Under the pieces are notes generated by a model. It had not been told where the DNA came from, did no database searches, and saw only the letters and a list, made by a program, of their open reading frames with translations. DNA of 64,000 nt, taken from NCBI GenBank assembly GCA_964485405.1, contig CAZAJG010000015.1:10308-74307 (forward strand), given 5' to 3'. The position numbers were made by a program, and so were the translations under genes. Each line of letters opens with the position of its first letter. Position 1 is the stretch's first letter. The DNA is from CAKZNE01 sp964485405 (GTDB lineage Bacteria; Bacteroidota; Bacteroidia; Flavobacteriales; Schleiferiaceae). Shown in pieces: positions 43,512 through 53,227 of the stretch.

Positions 43512-44249
43512 CTATAAGACAAAAATAATCCCAGTGGAAATGCCTAAAGTGTATTTGGGGTTAAAATTGGCACTTTCATGAAATACTAGATGGAATGGAA
43601 TACCTAAGCCTAAATCAATCCCTTTACCATTCCTAGTTCGTCCAAGATTCCAAATCAATGACGGCTCTAGATTAATAGCATATAGGTTACCGTTGATTGT
43701 AGCGATCGGTGACGCATCAATTTCTTGAGATCCTCCAACAACTGTTACTCCACCACCAGAAGAGACATTATTCAGGCTACCTTTTGTTTGAGCTTCGTAT
43801 ACTGATTGAAACCACACCCCCATTCCACTTGATAAATCTACACTCAATCTGGATTTTTTACGGAGCCCGAAACGATAGTGATGGTTTAAAAACAATCCTG
43901 TCAATCGTAGTTTTTCTCCCGTATGGTAAGCTGTACTTATTGGAGATCCTCCAAGTGGTATTCCATCTCCTTTATACTTTATATCATAAATACCATAGGA
44001 TACCCTTGCGCTTAATCCGTGTTTATCGTTAAAAAAATGGGTGTAATTAACACCAAAAGTATGATTGTAGTTTAAGGTTCTAAATAACCCATCTCCAGAA
44101 TCATAAGATTCAAACAGCTGTTTATCGGCAAAAACAAAGCCTTTAGTTTGATAGGCAGTGGCAGCATAGATTTTCACTTCATTTTGCCCCATACAAATAC
44201 CCGAAACCAAAATGGATAATAAGAGTAGGATATTTTGAGTTGATTTCAT
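43512..44249 (-). CDS. Outer-membrane beta-barrel-like protein B
   Basis: This 245-residue protein starts with MKSTQNILLLLSILVSGICM, a signal peptide, and continues in amphipathic strands (HTFGVNYTHFFNDKHGLSAR, HYRFGLRKKSRLSVDLSSGM, NLEPSLIWNLGRTRNGKGID). The C-terminus YTLGISTGIIFVL is a typical last barrel strand. It shares a layout and the LEPSLIW/LEPVLSW segment with the neighbour at 42778, so the two are likely old paralogues. Confidence 0.65.
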   Translation of the reverse strand: MKSTQNILLLLSILVSGICMGQNEVKIYAATAYQTKGFVFADKQLFESYDSGDGLFRTLNYNHTFGVNYTHFFNDKHGLSARVSYGIYDIKYKGDGIPLGGSPISTAYHTGEKLRLTGLFLNHHYRFGLRKKSRLSVDLSSGMGVWFQSVYEAQTKGSLNNVSSGGGVTVVGGSQEIDASPIATINGNLYAINLEPSLIWNLGRTRNGKGIDLGLGIPFHLVFHESANFNPKYTLGISTGIIFVL

Positions 44250-44265
44250 TTGTATAAAAACAGTT

Positions 44266-44835
44266 TTACTTGACTTGATAAATCACTTTGGTTGTTATGC
44301 CATAATTGGTGTAATCAACGTTTAATACGTTTCCGGTTGAAAATCTTCCTCCAAATGAAAGGATAAATCCCTTGTATTCCGGAGTATAATAAGATGCTTC
44401 AAAAAAGGGAGTCAAGAAACCTGGAATATCAGAAGGGTCGAAAAACCTGGATAGAAACTGATCATCACACCATGACCCTCTGCACTCAACACCTCTCAAA
44501 GAAGCTGTTAAGCCAAAGCCAAAGCTTACTCGTTCTTTTAAAAGGAAGTTAATCGAGTTTTCAAATGTTAATGCTTGAGAAAAGTTATAGAGCATAGGGT
44601 CAAAGTCATGCCTGATCACCTCGTAAGCTACTGATAGGTTATAAAACCACCTTTCTGAATATCGGTACTCATAATCAATGTACAATTGATTGAAGTGTTG
44701 GTATTTACTGTTTAAAAAGTTAAAATCAGAATAGCCAATTCCAAAATAGCTTTTTTTCACACTTTGAGCATTTGACGAAAGACTACAAAGCAAAATGCTA
44801 GTAATGAATAATTTTCCTAAAAGTTTCACGACCAT
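44266..44835 (-). CDS. Outer-membrane beta-barrel-like protein C
   Basis: This 189-residue protein has a signal (LFITSILLCSLSSNAQS) and barrel-like strands (YFGIGYSDFNFLNSKYQHFN, QLYIDYEYRYSERWFYNLSV). Its start overlaps the GH16 gene by up to 38 bp; a GTG at 44829 is an alternative. There is a cysteine pair in the GVECRGSWCDDQ loop. It belongs to the same cluster; function unknown. Confidence 0.6.
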   Translation of the reverse strand: MVVKLLGKLFITSILLCSLSSNAQSVKKSYFGIGYSDFNFLNSKYQHFNQLYIDYEYRYSERWFYNLSVAYEVIRHDFDPMLYNFSQALTFENSINFLLKERVSFGFGLTASLRGVECRGSWCDDQFLSRFFDPSDIPGFLTPFFEASYYTPEYKGFILSFGGRFSTGNVLNVDYTNYGITTKVIYQVK

Positions 44836-46294
44836 CGTTTAGTTGAATTTTAACATAATACACTCCTCTACCTAATTTCTTAAAATCATCGATGGAAATA
44901 TAGTCTGTTGAATATTCTTTACTCTTGATAAGTCCTACGGAACTATATAAAGAAATTCTAGTTATGATACCTTCTTCGACACTTACATGGATAATATCCT
45001 TAAAAGGATTTGGGTATACTTGAACATCATTACTTAGAACGGGAGTTTGTTCAATAGAAATGTCACTTTTCCCTTTTTTAAAGTCTGCCGTAGAACAACT
45101 CATTGGGTTCAACTCAAATATAGATCCTTTTGAGATAGTACTATTGTTATCAATAAAGCCATACGATGTGTAGTAAAAATAGTCTCTCTGATCCTTCCTG
45201 AGATTATAATTACAATGGCTTTGATGTGAAATATTTACAGTATCCATTAAAAAGTAGTCATCGTGATTAACAAATACAGGAATATCCGTACTATCACAAA
45301 CAAAGATATTTAAGTGACACTGTTTTTCCTTGTAGATGTTTATGTAATCGACTTCCATATGCCTTTGCCAAAATAATGAACCGTTTCTTACATTATCAGT
45401 AAGCACCTCACCAAAGTTTACAATTACATACATAGGCGTATCCATGTATGGAAAGCTTGGAATTCGAGTATAGTTCCCTGGCACAGTAATATTATAAATC
45501 TCAGAGTTTCCCGCTACAACTCTCCCCACTTGCCTTTTGATTTTTCCATCAATCCGCCAAATAATAGAATTTATCGTCCATTCAACTGAATAAGTATGCC
45601 ACTTATTCTCATGAAAATCCTCTGATAAGCTTACATCAAACGTATTGACGCAATGATTTTCTTCTTCACAAATTCGAGGGGCTACATTACTGCCATGATA
45701 TGAGAGACTTATCTCTTGTTTATCCTCTCTTAAAAATTCAAAAACATCTATCTCCTGCATACAACCACCATGGAGCCAGAAAGCTGGATTTAAATCTTCA
45801 AGATTTGATGGCAGTTTGCATCGAATCTCAAATTTACCACCTTGATAAGGTACTTTAGAGTAGATCATTCCGGAAGTATATTCATACCACTTAGGCTCAG
45901 CAACTAGCCCTCCATTTTCAAACCTCCACAAATCGTAAAATCCCGGATTTCGATCCATTGTCAAATTTAGAATACCATTTTCCACTTTTACGTTATCTTG
46001 AGTATAGTATATAGAATGGTTTTCCGTAATATAAGGCCCCCATGGAAAGTGAGTTTGCCAAACTTTCTGATCCAATTCTGATCCATCGAAATTGTCTTCA
46101 AATACTAACTCCCATTGATCAGTCTTTCTGTAATGATTTATCCAGCTTTGGTCAACCGATTGGGTACCCTGCAAATTTTGATTGTCACATGGATCACTTC
46201 CGAAAATCCAAGGAAATTTATAGTTCGGTGGATGTTGAGCTGTTCCATTCAATAAACAACAAGAGATAAATAAGACTAAGTTAATCCTCAACAT
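44798..46294 (-). CDS. Glycoside hydrolase family 16 protein with T9SS tail
   Basis: A signal peptide (LVLFISCCLLNGTAQ) precedes a GH16 domain. FEDNFDGSELDQKVWQ is the usual beginning and EIDVFE at 181-186 is the ExDxxE active site with the two catalytic glutamates. KWHTYSVEWTINSIIWRIDG follows. GH16 enzymes cut beta-1,3/1,4-glucans, agar, carrageenan or other algal polymers; the substrate is not set. After a middle region with several Cys, the C-terminus is a T9SS sorting domain (VYPNPFKDIIHVSV, GRGVYYVKI). The gene overlaps the upstream neighbour by 14 bp. Confidence 0.9.
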   Translation of the reverse strand: MLRINLVLFISCCLLNGTAQHPPNYKFPWIFGSDPCDNQNLQGTQSVDQSWINHYRKTDQWELVFEDNFDGSELDQKVWQTHFPWGPYITENHSIYYTQDNVKVENGILNLTMDRNPGFYDLWRFENGGLVAEPKWYEYTSGMIYSKVPYQGGKFEIRCKLPSNLEDLNPAFWLHGGCMQEIDVFEFLREDKQEISLSYHGSNVAPRICEEENHCVNTFDVSLSEDFHENKWHTYSVEWTINSIIWRIDGKIKRQVGRVVAGNSEIYNITVPGNYTRIPSFPYMDTPMYVIVNFGEVLTDNVRNGSLFWQRHMEVDYINIYKEKQCHLNIFVCDSTDIPVFVNHDDYFLMDTVNISHQSHCNYNLRKDQRDYFYYTSYGFIDNNSTISKGSIFELNPMSCSTADFKKGKSDISIEQTPVLSNDVQVYPNPFKDIIHVSVEEGIITRISLYSSVGLIKSKEYSTDYISIDDFKKLGRGVYYVKIQLNDGRETFRKIIHY

Positions 46295-47549
46295 CTTTTA
46301 ATCTTTTATTTATGTCTATTAACAACAGGGTCAATTCTTCTACCTTTTCTAAAAGAATTCTATTCATTTCAACTAAATCAACCCCCTTATTTAACACCTC
46401 CTTTGTAGATGGCACATTTGGTAAATGTCCATTTTGTTCGATATACTTAGCAACTTCTTCAATCGACATTAATTTATAATTGTCTTTAAAAACATAATCG
46501 GCCCAGCCATTTTCCGTAGCCACATCTGCCCTTACACTCTCCGTTCTTATACCTCCTTCAACATAGAGAAGATAAGGTCCATTTGGAGTGTCACGATTTA
46601 AATTAGAACCAATATGAACGTAACCAGAATTTCCTACCGTAAACACTTTATCATGCGCTGTTTCTAGACTTAGAATATAATCATGACCTCTATATCCATC
46701 GTTTTTTACTGTTAATCCATAAGTCAGTTTAGATTCACCGGAATTTGGCACGTCAAAAGAATTTACGGTAACATCCCCTTTATCAGATACGGTAAATACA
46801 TCTCCCCAATAAGTATGAGTTTTTATTGCAAAATTTTCTTTTTGGTTTCCGTTGGTGAATATCTCAAGACCGTTTACGATGCCTAATGGCGTATTATCTA
46901 CGTTTCCATTCCAAATTAGAACTCCTTCATTTCTAACCGTACCTGCTACTTTGAATAATTCAGTCCCCCATGCGTCAGCACCTATTCCAACTTGCCCGTT
47001 TGTACTAATATGCATTAAGTTCGCAGCACCGTTGCTAAAAACAAGGTTAGAGTTATGCGAAGTATTCCAGTTTATTACAGGAGTAGTGCCGGAGTAGCCG
47101 ATTTGGATAGCATTGGAAGTTGATAAATTTACTGTCATGCTACTCCTTACATTCAAAGTGGATGATGACGATCCTACCCCCGCAAAATCCCCAATAAAAG
47201 TTTGCCCATCTCCAAGGATTGTGAATCGGGTAGATGAAGCTAAGTTGAGAGGTGCGTAGTTTAATTTAAAAGCATAAGCGGGCATTAAAGTAGAGCTACT
47301 GCCACCTCCCGTTGCACCATCGCCTGCTTGACCTTGGGATTCGGTAAAATTCAGTTCAAGCAAACCCGTAGTTCCATCGCTTTCAACTTGTAACCTAGAT
47401 AAAGGATTATTGGTTCCAATACCTATATTACTATTTAGAGAAGTGTTAACGCTTCCGTTTGGAGTATACACTTGAGCAGAAATGCTCCATGTAAAACAGA
47501 AAAAAATTGAGCACACGGCTGCCATTTTCCAAAATACAGAGTTATCCAT
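46281..47549 (-). CDS. Secreted repeat protein with C-terminal coiled coil
   Basis: A signal peptide (CSIFFCFTWSISAQ) leads to NSNIGIGTNNPLSRLQVESD, the opening typical of Bacteroidota tail-fibre/intramolecular-chaperone-like proteins. Strand-rich repeats follow (GDGQTFIGDFAGVGSSSSTL, STNGQVGIGADAWGTELFKV). The end IEEVAKYIEQNGHLPNVPST and VDLVEMNRILLEKVEELTLL is the conserved coiled-coil terminus of this family. It overlaps the GH16 gene by 14 bp and is the first gene of the cluster. Probably a surface fibre or adhesin. Confidence 0.75.
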   Translation of the reverse strand: MDNSVFWKMAAVCSIFFCFTWSISAQVYTPNGSVNTSLNSNIGIGTNNPLSRLQVESDGTTGLLELNFTESQGQAGDGATGGGSSSTLMPAYAFKLNYAPLNLASSTRFTILGDGQTFIGDFAGVGSSSSTLNVRSSMTVNLSTSNAIQIGYSGTTPVINWNTSHNSNLVFSNGAANLMHISTNGQVGIGADAWGTELFKVAGTVRNEGVLIWNGNVDNTPLGIVNGLEIFTNGNQKENFAIKTHTYWGDVFTVSDKGDVTVNSFDVPNSGESKLTYGLTVKNDGYRGHDYILSLETAHDKVFTVGNSGYVHIGSNLNRDTPNGPYLLYVEGGIRTESVRADVATENGWADYVFKDNYKLMSIEEVAKYIEQNGHLPNVPSTKEVLNKGVDLVEMNRILLEKVEELTLLLIDINKRLKDVED

Positions 47550-47880
47550 TTTGTTTCAACATTAATTAATACTAGTCGGTATCGATCAGAAATAAATCGA
47601 TGTTGTGGTATTGGAGGGTTTGCGAATATTATTAAAAACAACGACTAATACAAATGCAAATCAGCTTATTAAGTATCAAAATCGTTTGCATCTTAAAATT
47701 ACATCCAAAAACTACCCTAAAAAATCGAATACAAAAGACTAAACTTTATGGAGTTACACAATATCTTCTGGAAATATCAATTGCTGTAAAAAAAATTAAT
47801 CCTATCGAATTAAAAAAGCGAACACCCATTGCGAGCCTAATCCATTGTGGATCGTGTATTAGTCTTTAGATATCTTATTA
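47550..47880. other. Gene-free leader/spacer of the GH16 cluster
   Basis: No supported gene. It contains the promoter region for the repeat-protein gene on the minus strand and the spacer to the terminator at 47881; AT-rich without other visible structure. Confidence 0.4.
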
Positions 47881-47954
47881 CAAAAGCCCCTCCAATACCA
47901 AGTATGGAGGGGCTTTCTTCTTACTCACTATTTCCCGTAAACGAGAGTCTTAAA
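47881..47954 (-). terminator. Conserved 3' box plus terminator of the 1540-aa gene
   Basis: GCCCCTCCA (47886-47894) pairs with TGGAGGGGC (47905-47913); on the minus strand it is followed by TTTTG. Between it and the stop codon lies the box CTCGTTTACGGGAAATAGTG. The whole block of about 73 nt is identical to 53148-53221 and closely related to 61736-61805. It lies downstream of the giant T9SS gene. Confidence 0.85.
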
Positions 47955-47960
47955 TAGGGT

Positions 47961-50900
47961 TTACTTTACTATAAAAGGGTATGCTTTACTTTGTGCATGA
48001 GTTCTTACAAAATACGTTCCTGTCCTAAGGTTCTGTAAGGACAACTCAATGGTATTTACCCCTTTTTGGAGCTTCGTTTTTTGAGCATAAACCAATTGTC
48101 CGGTGCTGTTGTATACCGATATTTCCGTTGGCTCCTCATTTGTGGATGAAACACTCAGCGTAAGCGCTTGTCCGTTTGCCAATGGGTTGGGGTATAGCTC
48201 AAATACTTTGGCCTGCAATGCTGCTTCGTCTTGATCACCGTTTAAGGATTCATCTATGGACTTCACATCTCCGTTTTGGGTAGTGGCAATGGTTTCTACT
48301 CTAGCGGCTGGTGTAGGCTCTACTACGGTAACATTAAAAGAAGCCGATGTGCTATTACCATTTACATCCAAAGCGGTGTAGGTAACTGTAGTTGTGCCTA
48401 TTGGGAAATGATCTCCGGGATGATGCGTTCCATTAAAGCTTTGTATCCCACAAGCATCGCTGGCATTGGGTAAAAACCAAAATGCTCTTGCTGCAGTGTC
48501 GCCAGATGCTGCATTTACCAACAACGAATTTGATAGATTGGTAATACTTGGAGCTATCGTATCTACAACCGTTACTAAGCCTGTTGCTTGGCTGGTGTTG
48601 CCACTGGCATCTTCAACCGTTAAAACCACGGGGTTACCTTCAAAGTCTGTATTTAAGTCTAGGGCAAAAGTAAATCCGCCTCGGTTGTTGCCAATACCGT
48701 TTCTTACGGCTAGTATGATTTCATTGTTGCCTATATTAAATAGACTGTCTAGCGATAGGGTGCTTACAAAATCGAAAGCATCGCCTCCATTAAAACCGTT
48801 GGTTGTGCCGCTGCTATCTATGTGTAAATCATGTGGTGCTCCTTTAAAGTTGCTTTGTGCATAACTCCCTTCTCTCGCGAGTAGCTTGCCATTGATGTAA
48901 ATCTCCATATCATCATCTACCGACATACGAGCGCGGGCGCTTAAATTGTTGAGACTGCTTAAAGTGAAGGTTTTGCGGTAAAAACGGATGTAATTAAAAG
49001 AGCGGATTACTTGACTCCCAGGTATAGGCTGAATGCTCACCCAAGGGTAAGGTTGTCCTACATCAACAGGCTGATTAAATGTAGCGGTTGCGGGTAGAGC
49101 AGGTGCTCCAGACCATGGAAAACTAAAAACTGAAGTAGAGTCGATTACTGTACTTTCTGTCCAACTACCATCGCTCACAATTTGAATGGAATTATCGCCC
49201 GAAATATCCGAACAATCAAATGTGGAGGTGGAAATACTCAAGCTGGAGATTTCGCAATTATCGGTAGAGTTGTTATCCAAGTCCTGTGCGCTAATGCTTG
49301 CATTCCCATTGGCATCTAAAAATACGGTTAGGTTTTGTGTAGATGCTATAGGTGCAACGGTATCTAAAGCCGAAATGCTGGTGGAAAGTGTTATGGAGTC
49401 GCTGTTGGCGTCTACCACCGTTACGGAGTAGTTCCCTACTGCTAAACTGGTTAGCGTGTTACTTCGTGCAGATGTGTTTAGTATGCTATCGCCTGTGCTC
49501 CATAGATAGGAATAAGGACTTATACCTCCGCTTACATCTACCGTAATACTGCCTGTACTATCGCTGCTACAAACTACATTGCTTTGTTCGCTAATGCTAG
49601 TAACCAAAGGTGTAGAAACGCTATTTCCTTTGATAATGAAAGTATCAAAAGCCATTTCTTCATTTCCTGAAGTAGATAATATTTCTATGCGAATATCCAT
49701 AATAGTTGCTGCTGTTACCGGAAAAGTAAAAGCTTGGAAAGTTTGGCTTAACACCGTTCCATCGCCTATTCCATCAAGATCAGTATCTTGAGATAAGGGG
49801 GTATTTCCTGCTCCGCCCACGGTCTCAAACGCAGCTAGTAACTCATATACTCCATTGTTGGTTTTATCTACATAAATGCGGATATAATCTCCATTCTCGA
49901 AGCTGTTTGCTGAGGAAGTTGCAAAGCTGCATTCAATTTCTACACCGGTTGAACTGGATACATCAATGTCGTTGAAATGAACACCAGAAGTAAGTGGTGC
50001 AGATCCAAATTCGCCCGTGGTATTTGGATTTTCAGCGGATCTATCTACATCTTCACCGGTATAATAAAAGCCGTTGGTATTGGTAAAAACTATACTCCCT
50101 GATGTAAAAGCAGCTGCACAGTTTGTATCTTGAGCTATACCGTTGGTTCGTATAAAATAGTCGTTACTGCCATCCGAAAATGATCCAAACTCAGAGTAGT
50201 TTCCTTGGCAAGTTTCAAAACCTTCATTTAGAATAATGGAGGAAACCGGAGCACTAGCTTGTACTGTAACAGTGGCTTGCGCACTAGCACTATTTCCGCT
50301 ATTATCCGTTGCCGTAAGGGTTACTGGGTTTGCTCCTACATCGGCTGTAGTGAAAGTGGAAACATCAATACTCAGAGAGGTGATCCCGCATAAGTCCGAG
50401 CTTCCATCATCTATATCTTGAGCAGTAATACTAGCCGTACCAGACGAATCTAAGGTTACCGTAATGTTCTGAGTAGAAACTACTGGAGCAATGGTATCAT
50501 CCAACTGTATAATACTTGCCGAAACGCTTACAGAATCGCTGTTGGCATCTACCACTGTTACGGAGTAGTTCCCTACTGCTAAACTGGTTAGCGTGTTACT
50601 TCGTGCAGATGTGTTTAGTATGCTATCGCCTGTGCTCCATGAATAGGAATAAGGGCTTACTCCTCCTGCTAATTCTACCGTAATGGACCCGCTACTATCG
50701 CCACTGCAAATCACATTATTTTGAGCGGTAACGGTAAGGGATAAAGGTGGAGCGATATCATCGCTGCCTTCTACAGTAAAGGAATCGAATGCGATTTCTT
50801 CGTTTCCTGCGCTAGAGAGTACTTCAATGCGCACATCCATTACTGTGGCGCCAAACACTTTAAAGGTAAAGGCTTGAAAGGCTTCGGTTAGAACGGTACT

Positions 50901-52583
50901 GTCGCCTTGTCCATCTAAATTGGTATCCCAAGAGAGGCTATCGTTGCCCAAGCCGTTTTGCGTTTCAAAAGCAGCCAGAAGTTCATAGGTTCCGTTGTTG
51001 GTTTTATCTACATAAATGCGGACATAGTCGCCATTTTCAAAGGATGAAACGCTGGTGGCCGCAAAACTGCAACCAACATCAACACTGTTGAAGGAACTTA
51101 CATCAATATTGTTAAAATGTACTCCAGAGGTTAAAGGTGCTGAGCCAAAATCTCCATTTACATTGGGGTTTTCTGTAGCTCTTTCATTGTCTTCTGCTGT
51201 ATAATAGAAGCCACTGGTATTTGTGAAAACTAGGTCACCAGAGGTAACGGAAGAAATACAATTTGTGTCTTCTAAAGTACCATTGGTACGAATAAAATAA
51301 TCCGAACTACCATCGGTATAGGCACCATATTCACTGTAGTTTCCTTGACAGTTCTCAAAGCCCTCACTTAATATAAAAGGGGAGGCCACAAAAGTATCTA
51401 AAACACTCACCGTTGCTTGTGCGCTTGCGCTGTTGCCGTTAACATCAGTAACCGTTAAAACAACCGTATTGCCGCCAATGTTGGAAGCATCAAATGTGGA
51501 AGTATCTAAGCTTAAAGAGGCTAGCCCACAAGCGTCAGAACTTCCATTATCTACATCTTGAGGTGTAATGCTGGCGTTGCCTGTGGCGTTTAAAAACACA
51601 CTTATATTTTGTGTAATAACGGTTGGAGAAATAGTGTCTACCGCTGTAATAGCAGCAGTAGTAGCAGCCGAATCGCTATTGGCATCCACTATAGTTACAA
51701 AATAGGTCCCTGTAGGTAGATCGGTTATCGTATTGCTTGCAGAAGCACTGCTCAAGCTGGTATCGCCATTGCTCCATAGGTAAGAATAAGGGCCTACTCC
51801 ACCAATTGCGTTTACGGTTATAGTCCCAGTGCTATCGTTACTACAAACTACATTATTCTGCGCAGCTATGGCTGCGGATAAGGAAGGAGATGCATTATTA
51901 CTCTGTACAATAAAGGTGTCAAAAGCGACCTCTTCATTACCTCCGTCCACGTTTAGTTCTATTCTAACATCCATGGTAGTAGCCCCGGTAACACTAAAGG
52001 TAAAGGCTTGAAAGGCTTGTGTGAGAACCGTTCCGTCTCCTGTTCCATTTAGGTCTGTGTCTTCAGAAAGACTACTATTTCCTAATCCTCCTACTGTTCT
52101 AAAAGAGGCTAGTAATTCATAGGTGCCGTTGTTTGTTTTGTCTACATAAATATTAATGTAATCAGTCACATCAAACTGGCTACCGGTACTAGCTGCAAAG
52201 CTGCATACAATCTCTACATTGGCAAAGCTAGATACATCGATGTCGTTAAAATGCACTCCAGAAGTTTGTGAAGCTGATCCGAAATCTCCTGTGTTTGTGT
52301 TATCCGAAGAGTTAATATCTTCTCCGGTGTAATAATGTCCATCGAGATTTGTGAAAACCAGATCACCAGATGTTCCACTGGCAACAGATACACAATTGGT
52401 ATCATCTGCAGATCCTGTGGTTCTCATGAAGTAATCGTTAGTACCATCGGAGTGTGCACCAAATTCAGAATAATTCTCCTCACAGATGGAGAAATCTGCA
52501 CTTAGTATGGTGGTTTGTGCTTGAAGATAGCCGCTAAAAAAGACCAGTAAAGCGAGCCACGTTTTTATTCGTTTTTTATACAT
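47961..52583 (-). CDS. Giant modular T9SS surface protein, 1540 aa
   Basis: A signal peptide ends in LQAQTT. Three copies of a module of about 185 residues follow, at about 52500-51905, 51390-50765 and 50240-49615 (YSEYGAYTDGSSDYFIRTNG, TSGVHFNNIDVSSFN, YVDKTNNGTYELLAAFETQN, FDSFTVEG). After each module comes a SprB-like repeat (GVGPYSYLWSNGDTSLSSAS) and, after the first two, an HYR-like domain (ITPQDVDNGSSDACGLASLS). Then come a galactose-binding-like region (about 49190-48600, FYRKTFTLSSLNNLSARARM), an HYR domain and a T9SS sorting tail (LYPNPLANGQALTLSVSSTN). It is likely an adhesin or fibre of the gliding/T9SS surface type; no catalytic residues are seen. Confidence 0.9.
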   Translation of the reverse strand: MYKKRIKTWLALLVFFSGYLQAQTTILSADFSICEENYSEFGAHSDGTNDYFMRTTGSADDTNCVSVASGTSGDLVFTNLDGHYYTGEDINSSDNTNTGDFGSASQTSGVHFNDIDVSSFANVEIVCSFAASTGSQFDVTDYINIYVDKTNNGTYELLASFRTVGGLGNSSLSEDTDLNGTGDGTVLTQAFQAFTFSVTGATTMDVRIELNVDGGNEEVAFDTFIVQSNNASPSLSAAIAAQNNVVCSNDSTGTITVNAIGGVGPYSYLWSNGDTSLSSASASNTITDLPTGTYFVTIVDANSDSAATTAAITAVDTISPTVITQNISVFLNATGNASITPQDVDNGSSDACGLASLSLDTSTFDASNIGGNTVVLTVTDVNGNSASAQATVSVLDTFVASPFILSEGFENCQGNYSEYGAYTDGSSDYFIRTNGTLEDTNCISSVTSGDLVFTNTSGFYYTAEDNERATENPNVNGDFGSAPLTSGVHFNNIDVSSFNSVDVGCSFAATSVSSFENGDYVRIYVDKTNNGTYELLAAFETQNGLGNDSLSWDTNLDGQGDSTVLTEAFQAFTFKVFGATVMDVRIEVLSSAGNEEIAFDSFTVEGSDDIAPPLSLTVTAQNNVICSGDSSGSITVELAGGVSPYSYSWSTGDSILNTSARSNTLTSLAVGNYSVTVVDANSDSVSVSASIIQLDDTIAPVVSTQNITVTLDSSGTASITAQDIDDGSSDLCGITSLSIDVSTFTTADVGANPVTLTATDNSGNSASAQATVTVQASAPVSSIILNEGFETCQGNYSEFGSFSDGSNDYFIRTNGIAQDTNCAAAFTSGSIVFTNTNGFYYTGEDVDRSAENPNTTGEFGSAPLTSGVHFNDIDVSSSTGVEIECSFATSSANSFENGDYIRIYVDKTNNGVYELLAAFETVGGAGNTPLSQDTDLDGIGDGTVLSQTFQAFTFPVTAATIMDIRIEILSTSGNEEMAFDTFIIKGNSVSTPLVTSISEQSNVVCSSDSTGSITVDVSGGISPYSYLWSTGDSILNTSARSNTLTSLAVGNYSVTVVDANSDSITLSTSISALDTVAPIASTQNLTVFLDANGNASISAQDLDNNSTDNCEISSLSISTSTFDCSDISGDNSIQIVSDGSWTESTVIDSTSVFSFPWSGAPALPATATFNQPVDVGQPYPWVSIQPIPGSQVIRSFNYIRFYRKTFTLSSLNNLSARARMSVDDDMEIYINGKLLAREGSYAQSNFKGAPHDLHIDSSGTTNGFNGGDAFDFVSTLSLDSLFNIGNNEIILAVRNGIGNNRGGFTFALDLNTDFEGNPVVLTVEDASGNTSQATGLVTVVDTIAPSITNLSNSLLVNAASGDTAARAFWFLPNASDACGIQSFNGTHHPGDHFPIGTTTVTYTALDVNGNSTSASFNVTVVEPTPAARVETIATTQNGDVKSIDESLNGDQDEAALQAKVFELYPNPLANGQALTLSVSSTNEEPTEISVYNSTGQLVYAQKTKLQKGVNTIELSLQNLRTGTYFVRTHAQSKAYPFIVK

Positions 52584-53147
52584 AATTGTGTTTTAAAAGT
52601 TTATTCTTCGCTCATGCGAATAAAATCTCATAACAAATTGTGGTGATTAAAAACGATGCAAAACCTTCATATACTTCGCCAATATTTTCTTTATAAATCA
52701 ACTTCAAATTAGAGTTGTTTTATAAAAAGTTCAGAGATAAAGGATATAAAAAAGTTTGCTTTTACTTAAGTAGAGTTATTTCAAATCTGCCCCTGTTATG
52801 TGAGATGAAAATTAATGTAATCTCATCGCAATGCCTTACTCTACTCTCTAGATTTTTTAAAAGTCTTAAAAGCATTATTAAAAACACACATTTACACACC
52901 CTTGATTTACAATTAATTACAATCAATATCTAGTAAATAAAAATTACTGAAATCGTTAAAAAGAAAAAAACCAACATCCTGTAAAGGCATTAAATAGCAA
53001 GTATTAACAACGGCAACATAGCGTATTAATACTTGCTCATATAAGCGGTATAAATTGGTATTTGAGGGGTAAAAATGGGCTGAGTTCCTTTCTTGTATTT
53101 CTTGGAAGTGGCTTTTGAGCAGAAATAAAAGTCGGTTTATCCCAAAA
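52584..53147. promoter_or_regulatory. Upstream region of the 1540-aa gene, with box 52795-52832
   Basis: No gene is supported. The strongest signal is GTTATGTGAGATGAAAATTA and following bases (52795-52832), a box shared (about 30 of 38 positions) with 61380-61417 at nearly the same distance from the start of the next giant gene (211 versus 205 bp). On the minus strand it holds TAATTTTC, a good -7 (TAnnTTTG) match. The rest shows no feature. Confidence 0.45.
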
Positions 53148-53221
53148 CAAAAGCCCCTCCAATACCAAGTATGGAGGGGCTTTCTTCTTACTCACTATTT
53201 CCCGTAAACGAGAGTCTTAAA
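53148..53221 (-). terminator. Conserved 3' box plus terminator of the second giant gene
   Basis: GCCCCTCCA (53153-53161) pairs with TGGAGGGGC (53172-53180). The block is identical over about 73 nt to 47881-47953. The stop of the 2650-aa gene is at 53228. Confidence 0.85.
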
Positions 53222-53227
53222 AATTGT

